A stretch of 47,439 nucleotides of DNA. Source: Candidatus Kapaibacterium sp. (lineage in GTDB: Bacteria; Bacteroidota; Ignavibacteria; Kapaibacteriales; UBA7675). The notes under the pieces were generated by a model. That model saw only the letters and a list, made by a program, of their open reading frames with translations, had not been told where the DNA came from and did no database searches. A program made the position numbers and the translations under genes. Shown piece by piece: positions 44,729 through 47,439 of this stretch. The stretch spans positions 1 through 47,439 of the forward strand of contig JANQRB010000169.1 in assembly GCA_028284775.1 (NCBI GenBank). Reading direction: 5' to 3'. Every line of letters starts with the position of its first letter. Position 1 is the first letter of the stretch.

Positions 44729-47439
44729 TTAGTTAAGAACGATGACGAATCGCTTCATCACGGCGTTCTCTGTCGCCAGCGAAACGATATAGCTACCTGC
44801 CGGCCAGTCGGCAGTCGACACAAGGATTTCGTTAACTCCCCTGCCAGGGGTGTGATGACCGCTATAGATTGTGCGGCCAACCAGGGTGCTGACACTAATG
44901 TCTACACCGGCTTCCGCCTGACCACTGAATCGCAGTGTGAGAGCGTCGCCGCTCTGAATCGGGTTCGGATACAGGCTGAAGGCGGCATTGCTGTCCGGGA
45001 GGCCGGGGACAATCCGATCCTCTTCTTCTTCAACATCCGAGACGACGAGGGCGGCCGGCATACAGACCGTATTGGACGCGGCCTGGGCACTCGTCTCCAC
45101 CGTGCTGACTATCGCCGAAAGCGGCATTGCAAGCGTCAGGGCCGGGGGCTCCACCAGCGGAGTGGGAATATCGACCCATGCCAGTTCGGTATTCTCGGCT
45201 TCACATCCGGTCGTGCCGTCGCAAAGCGTTTTGATCAGGTAGACATCCTCGGCACTGCCGGCGTTGGTATTCGTCCAGCCGGCCAGCACGAAGCCGCCCG
45301 TCGACGCCTGGAAGAGATCGTGCGCTTCTTCGCTGTCGGACGTGCCATAGGCCAACCAGGAGAGCTGATCGCCGTTGTCATCGATGGTCGTCAGACAGGC
45401 GTCGCGCCCGCCAGCGCCAAACGTGGCTGTATAGCCGGCAATTGCGAAGGTACACTCGCAGGTTTCGCTGACAGAATAGGCAACATCATCCTCGGCGCCC
45501 CAATAGGTACGGCCCCAGAGCAGGCCGCCGCTCGCATCGATCATGACCGCAATGATGTCGTTCATGGGCGGCACAAAAAGCTCGTTCGTGCCGACGATCA
45601 GATAGTCACCTGCCGAGGTCTCGATAACATCCATCGCCTCGATATTGGAGAAATCGCTGAGTCCCCTGGTCCACTGCACGACGCCCAAGAAATCGAGCTT
45701 GACGATGTACATAGAGCGCGGCGCCATCGGCAGGCTTTCCGTATAGCCGACAAAGAGATAGCCGCCGTCGGAAGTCTGGATAATCGATCGCGCTTCCTCG
45801 TCGCCGCTGCCGCCATAGCTCTTAGCCCAGAGCAAGCTGCCATCGCCGCCGACTTTGCAGACATAGGCGTCGCTGCCGCCGGCGCCGCAGGAACGCGTCA
45901 TCCCCGCTACAATGAAGCTGCCGTCGCTTGTCGGCTCGATCGAATACGCCCGATCGGCGTCGCTGCCACCCAGCGTCACCGACCATTGAAGCGCGCCGCC
46001 GCTGCTCGTACGCAGGACATACATATCATCATCGCCGCCACTGCTGAAGCTGTTGGAAACGCCTGCTATCAGCAGATCGCCGCCCGACGCTTCGCAAAGA
46101 TCGTTGCCCAGGTCATCGCCGGTGCCACCGTAAGCTTTTGACCACTGCAGCGTACCGGCGGCATCGGTCTTCACCAGGTACACATTGTCTGGATTAGCGC
46201 CGAAGCCGGCGGTTTCACCCACCGAAGCGAATCCACCATCAGATGTCTCGACCGTCGCTAAGGCTTTGTCGCGATCGGAGCTGCCGTAGCGATTCTCAAA
46301 GGCCGTTTGTCCGGCTGCACAACAGGGATTGTCGGCGGCCGGGCAAACATCGACTTCGCGGTCGTTCGGCGTGAAGGCCGGAGCCGAGACGAACTGGCGC
46401 GCCAGCTGCGCGGTCGTCGTCGTAAGCGTCGGCGATAGTACCTGCGGAACAGCTGTCCGAACGAAGCTCACCTGCTGTTCGCAGCCTGTCTGCAGATCAC
46501 AGTCGGTTTTAACAAGGTAGGCATCCAGCGTGCTCAGATCGGAGGGGTCCGTTTGCCAGCCGGCCGCCGCGATACCACCGTCTTCGGCGAGCAGGACCGC
46601 TTCGAAGTTATTGTCCTGGCCGGCATTGCCGTAAAGCCTTGTCCGCCGGATCGCGCCGTTGAAGTCGATTTCCAGCAGGAAGCCGTCGATAAAACCGCCG
46701 CCGTTGAAGCTGTTGCTGCCGCCGGCGATGACGATCGACTCGCCGCAGATTTCGCTTGCCGCAAAGGCCGTTTCATTGTTAACAGAGGATCCGTAGGCCG
46801 CCGCCCAAAGGACTGCGCCGGCGCTGCTCGTTCGCACCACGAACACATCGATGGTTCCGCCAAGTCCGAATGACGCGGTGGATCCAACGATCAGCAGGCT
46901 GCCGTCGGAGAGTTCCACAACATCTTCGGCGGTTTCGTCCAGCAAACCGCCAAATGTGCTCGACCAGATTATGGCGCCGGATGCGTTAGTGCGAAGCACA
47001 TAAAAGTCTTTGCCGCCGGCACCGAAACTTGTGCTGTAGCCGGCAAGGACCAGGTTGCCGTTTTGCGTTTCGATAACGGCATTGGCATCTTCAGCCTGAT
47101 TGCCGCCATAGGCCAGCGACCATTGCCAGAGTCCATTGGCGTCGACACTGTTAACAAAGGCGCTTTGGCTGCCGGGGCCGAAGGAGGTTGACGATCCCAC
47201 CAGCACATAGCCATCGTTGTTTGTCTGAACGACATCCTGCGCGGCTTCGTATCCGGCCCCGCCGAAGGTCCGCGACCACTGCGCCGTCCCTTTGTGGTCG
47301 GTCAGAATCAGATACTGGTCGAAGCCGCCCGCGCCGTAGCTGACCGTCTCGCCGGCGATTATGATGTCGCCGTTCCGCGTTACCTGCACGGCGTTGCCCG
47401 CATCGTGAGCCTCGCCGCCATAGGTCCGCGCCCACTGCT
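44729..47439 (-). CDS. Large T9SS-sorted double beta-propeller protein (5' end outside window)
   Basis: The frame is open to the right edge (it reads QWARTYGGEAHDAGNAVQ there), so at least 903 residues are present and the start is missing. It consists of blades of about 50 residues of the type SDGGYLFVGYT...D-YLVKTDAAGTLQWSKAYGGTGDD. They form two blocks, each ending in a cysteine pair motif (TDCDLQTGCEQQ and TLCDGTTGCEAEN), i.e. a tandem double propeller. The tail is a T9SS type A sorting domain (AAFSLYPNPIQSGDALTLRF, STLVGRTIYSGH, AGSYIVSLATEN, MKRFVIVLN). The blade type is related to that of the three tandem paralogues at 3800-10783. It is a surface or secreted protein with unknown ligand. 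Confidence 0.87.
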   Translation of the reverse strand, partial: QWARTYGGEAHDAGNAVQVTRNGDIIIAGETVSYGAGGFDQYLILTDHKGTAQWSRTFGGAGYEAAQDVVQTNNDGYVLVGSSTSFGPGSQSAFVNSVDANGLWQWSLAYGGNQAEDANAVIETQNGNLVLAGYSTSFGAGGKDFYVLRTNASGAIIWSSTFGGLLDETAEDVVELSDGSLLIVGSTASFGLGGTIDVFVVRTSSAGAVLWAAAYGSSVNNETAFAASEICGESIVIAGGSNSFNGGGFIDGFLLEIDFNGAIRRTRLYGNAGQDNNFEAVLLAEDGGIAAAGWQTDPSDLSTLDAYLVKTDCDLQTGCEQQVSFVRTAVPQVLSPTLTTTTAQLARQFVSAPAFTPNDREVDVCPAADNPCCAAGQTAFENRYGSSDRDKALATVETSDGGFASVGETAGFGANPDNVYLVKTDAAGTLQWSKAYGGTGDDLGNDLCEASGGDLLIAGVSNSFSSGGDDDMYVLRTSSGGALQWSVTLGGSDADRAYSIEPTSDGSFIVAGMTRSCGAGGSDAYVCKVGGDGSLLWAKSYGGSGDEEARSIIQTSDGGYLFVGYTESLPMAPRSMYIVKLDFLGVVQWTRGLSDFSNIEAMDVIETSAGDYLIVGTNELFVPPMNDIIAVMIDASGGLLWGRTYWGAEDDVAYSVSETCECTFAIAGYTATFGAGGRDACLTTIDDNGDQLSWLAYGTSDSEEAHDLFQASTGGFVLAGWTNTNAGSAEDVYLIKTLCDGTTGCEAENTELAWVDIPTPLVEPPALTLAMPLSAIVSTVETSAQAASNTVCMPAALVVSDVEEEEDRIVPGLPDSNAAFSLYPNPIQSGDALTLRFSGQAEAGVDISVSTLVGRTIYSGHHTPGRGVNEILVSTADWPAGSYIVSLATENAVMKRFVIVLN

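Noticed and set aside
44852..46141. 429-codon plus-strand frame opposite the double-propeller gene
   Set aside because: Antisense shadow of the repeat protein; its regular pattern simply mirrors the blades on the other strand.

Overview
The window looks like chromosome of a bacterium from the Bacteroidota/Chlorobiota (FCB) side of the tree. The evidence is several proteins ending in type IX secretion (T9SS, Por) type A or FlgD-like sorting domains, a Bacteroidota-type RHS locus with two giant proteins, an FG-GAP/UnbV surface protein, and TPR proteins ending in a LuxR-type helix-turn-helix. Most genes are GC-rich. Many starts have a GAGG-type ribosome binding site, so it does not look like a classical Shine-Dalgarno-poor Bacteroides. 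I cannot name the genus.

Layout. 1-3244 (minus): a TPR-LuxR regulator followed by a secreted cadherin-like/beta-helix protein that runs off the left edge. 3800-10783 (plus): three tandem paralogous secreted beta-propeller proteins with T9SS tails. They are separated by long, mostly empty spacers and share a TGTACA-centred element 210-212 bases before each start. 12271-23775 (plus): a probable six-gene operon with an FG-GAP/UnbV T9SS protein, a Skp/OmpH-like periplasmic chaperone, a small Cys-containing exported protein, a 2090-residue RHS-associated protein, a Cys-rich secreted protein and a LolA-like protein. 24044-31909 (plus): a 2621-residue RHS-repeat protein whose last part is AT-rich and ends in a candidate metallopeptidase-type toxin domain (HEIYSH), followed by a hairpin terminator.

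31910-37378 is an eroded accessory zone, read on the minus strand. It holds a Cys-rich secreted protein, a T9SS surface protein, two 429-base direct repeats that are decayed copies of one unknown gene, a possible toxin tail, an intact Imm7-family immunity gene, a 917-base IS5-family element inserted exactly in the immunity gene's stop codon, and the remains of a third TPR regulator. 37379-43178 (minus) is a second, complete TPR-regulator/beta-helix pair. 43384-44498 is a GNAT acetyltransferase gene split by a 577-base decayed insertion sequence with perfect 26-base terminal repeats and a 7-base target duplication. 44729-47439 (minus) is a large double-propeller T9SS protein that enters from the right edge and has a clear terminator.

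How it fits together (inference): this is a surface and secretome island. Propellers, beta-helix proteins and RHS shells are exported, partly through T9SS. The TPR-LuxR proteins probably control the adjacent beta-helix genes. The RHS toxin and the orphan immunity gene point to interbacterial competition, with the accessory zone acting as the site of cassette turnover.
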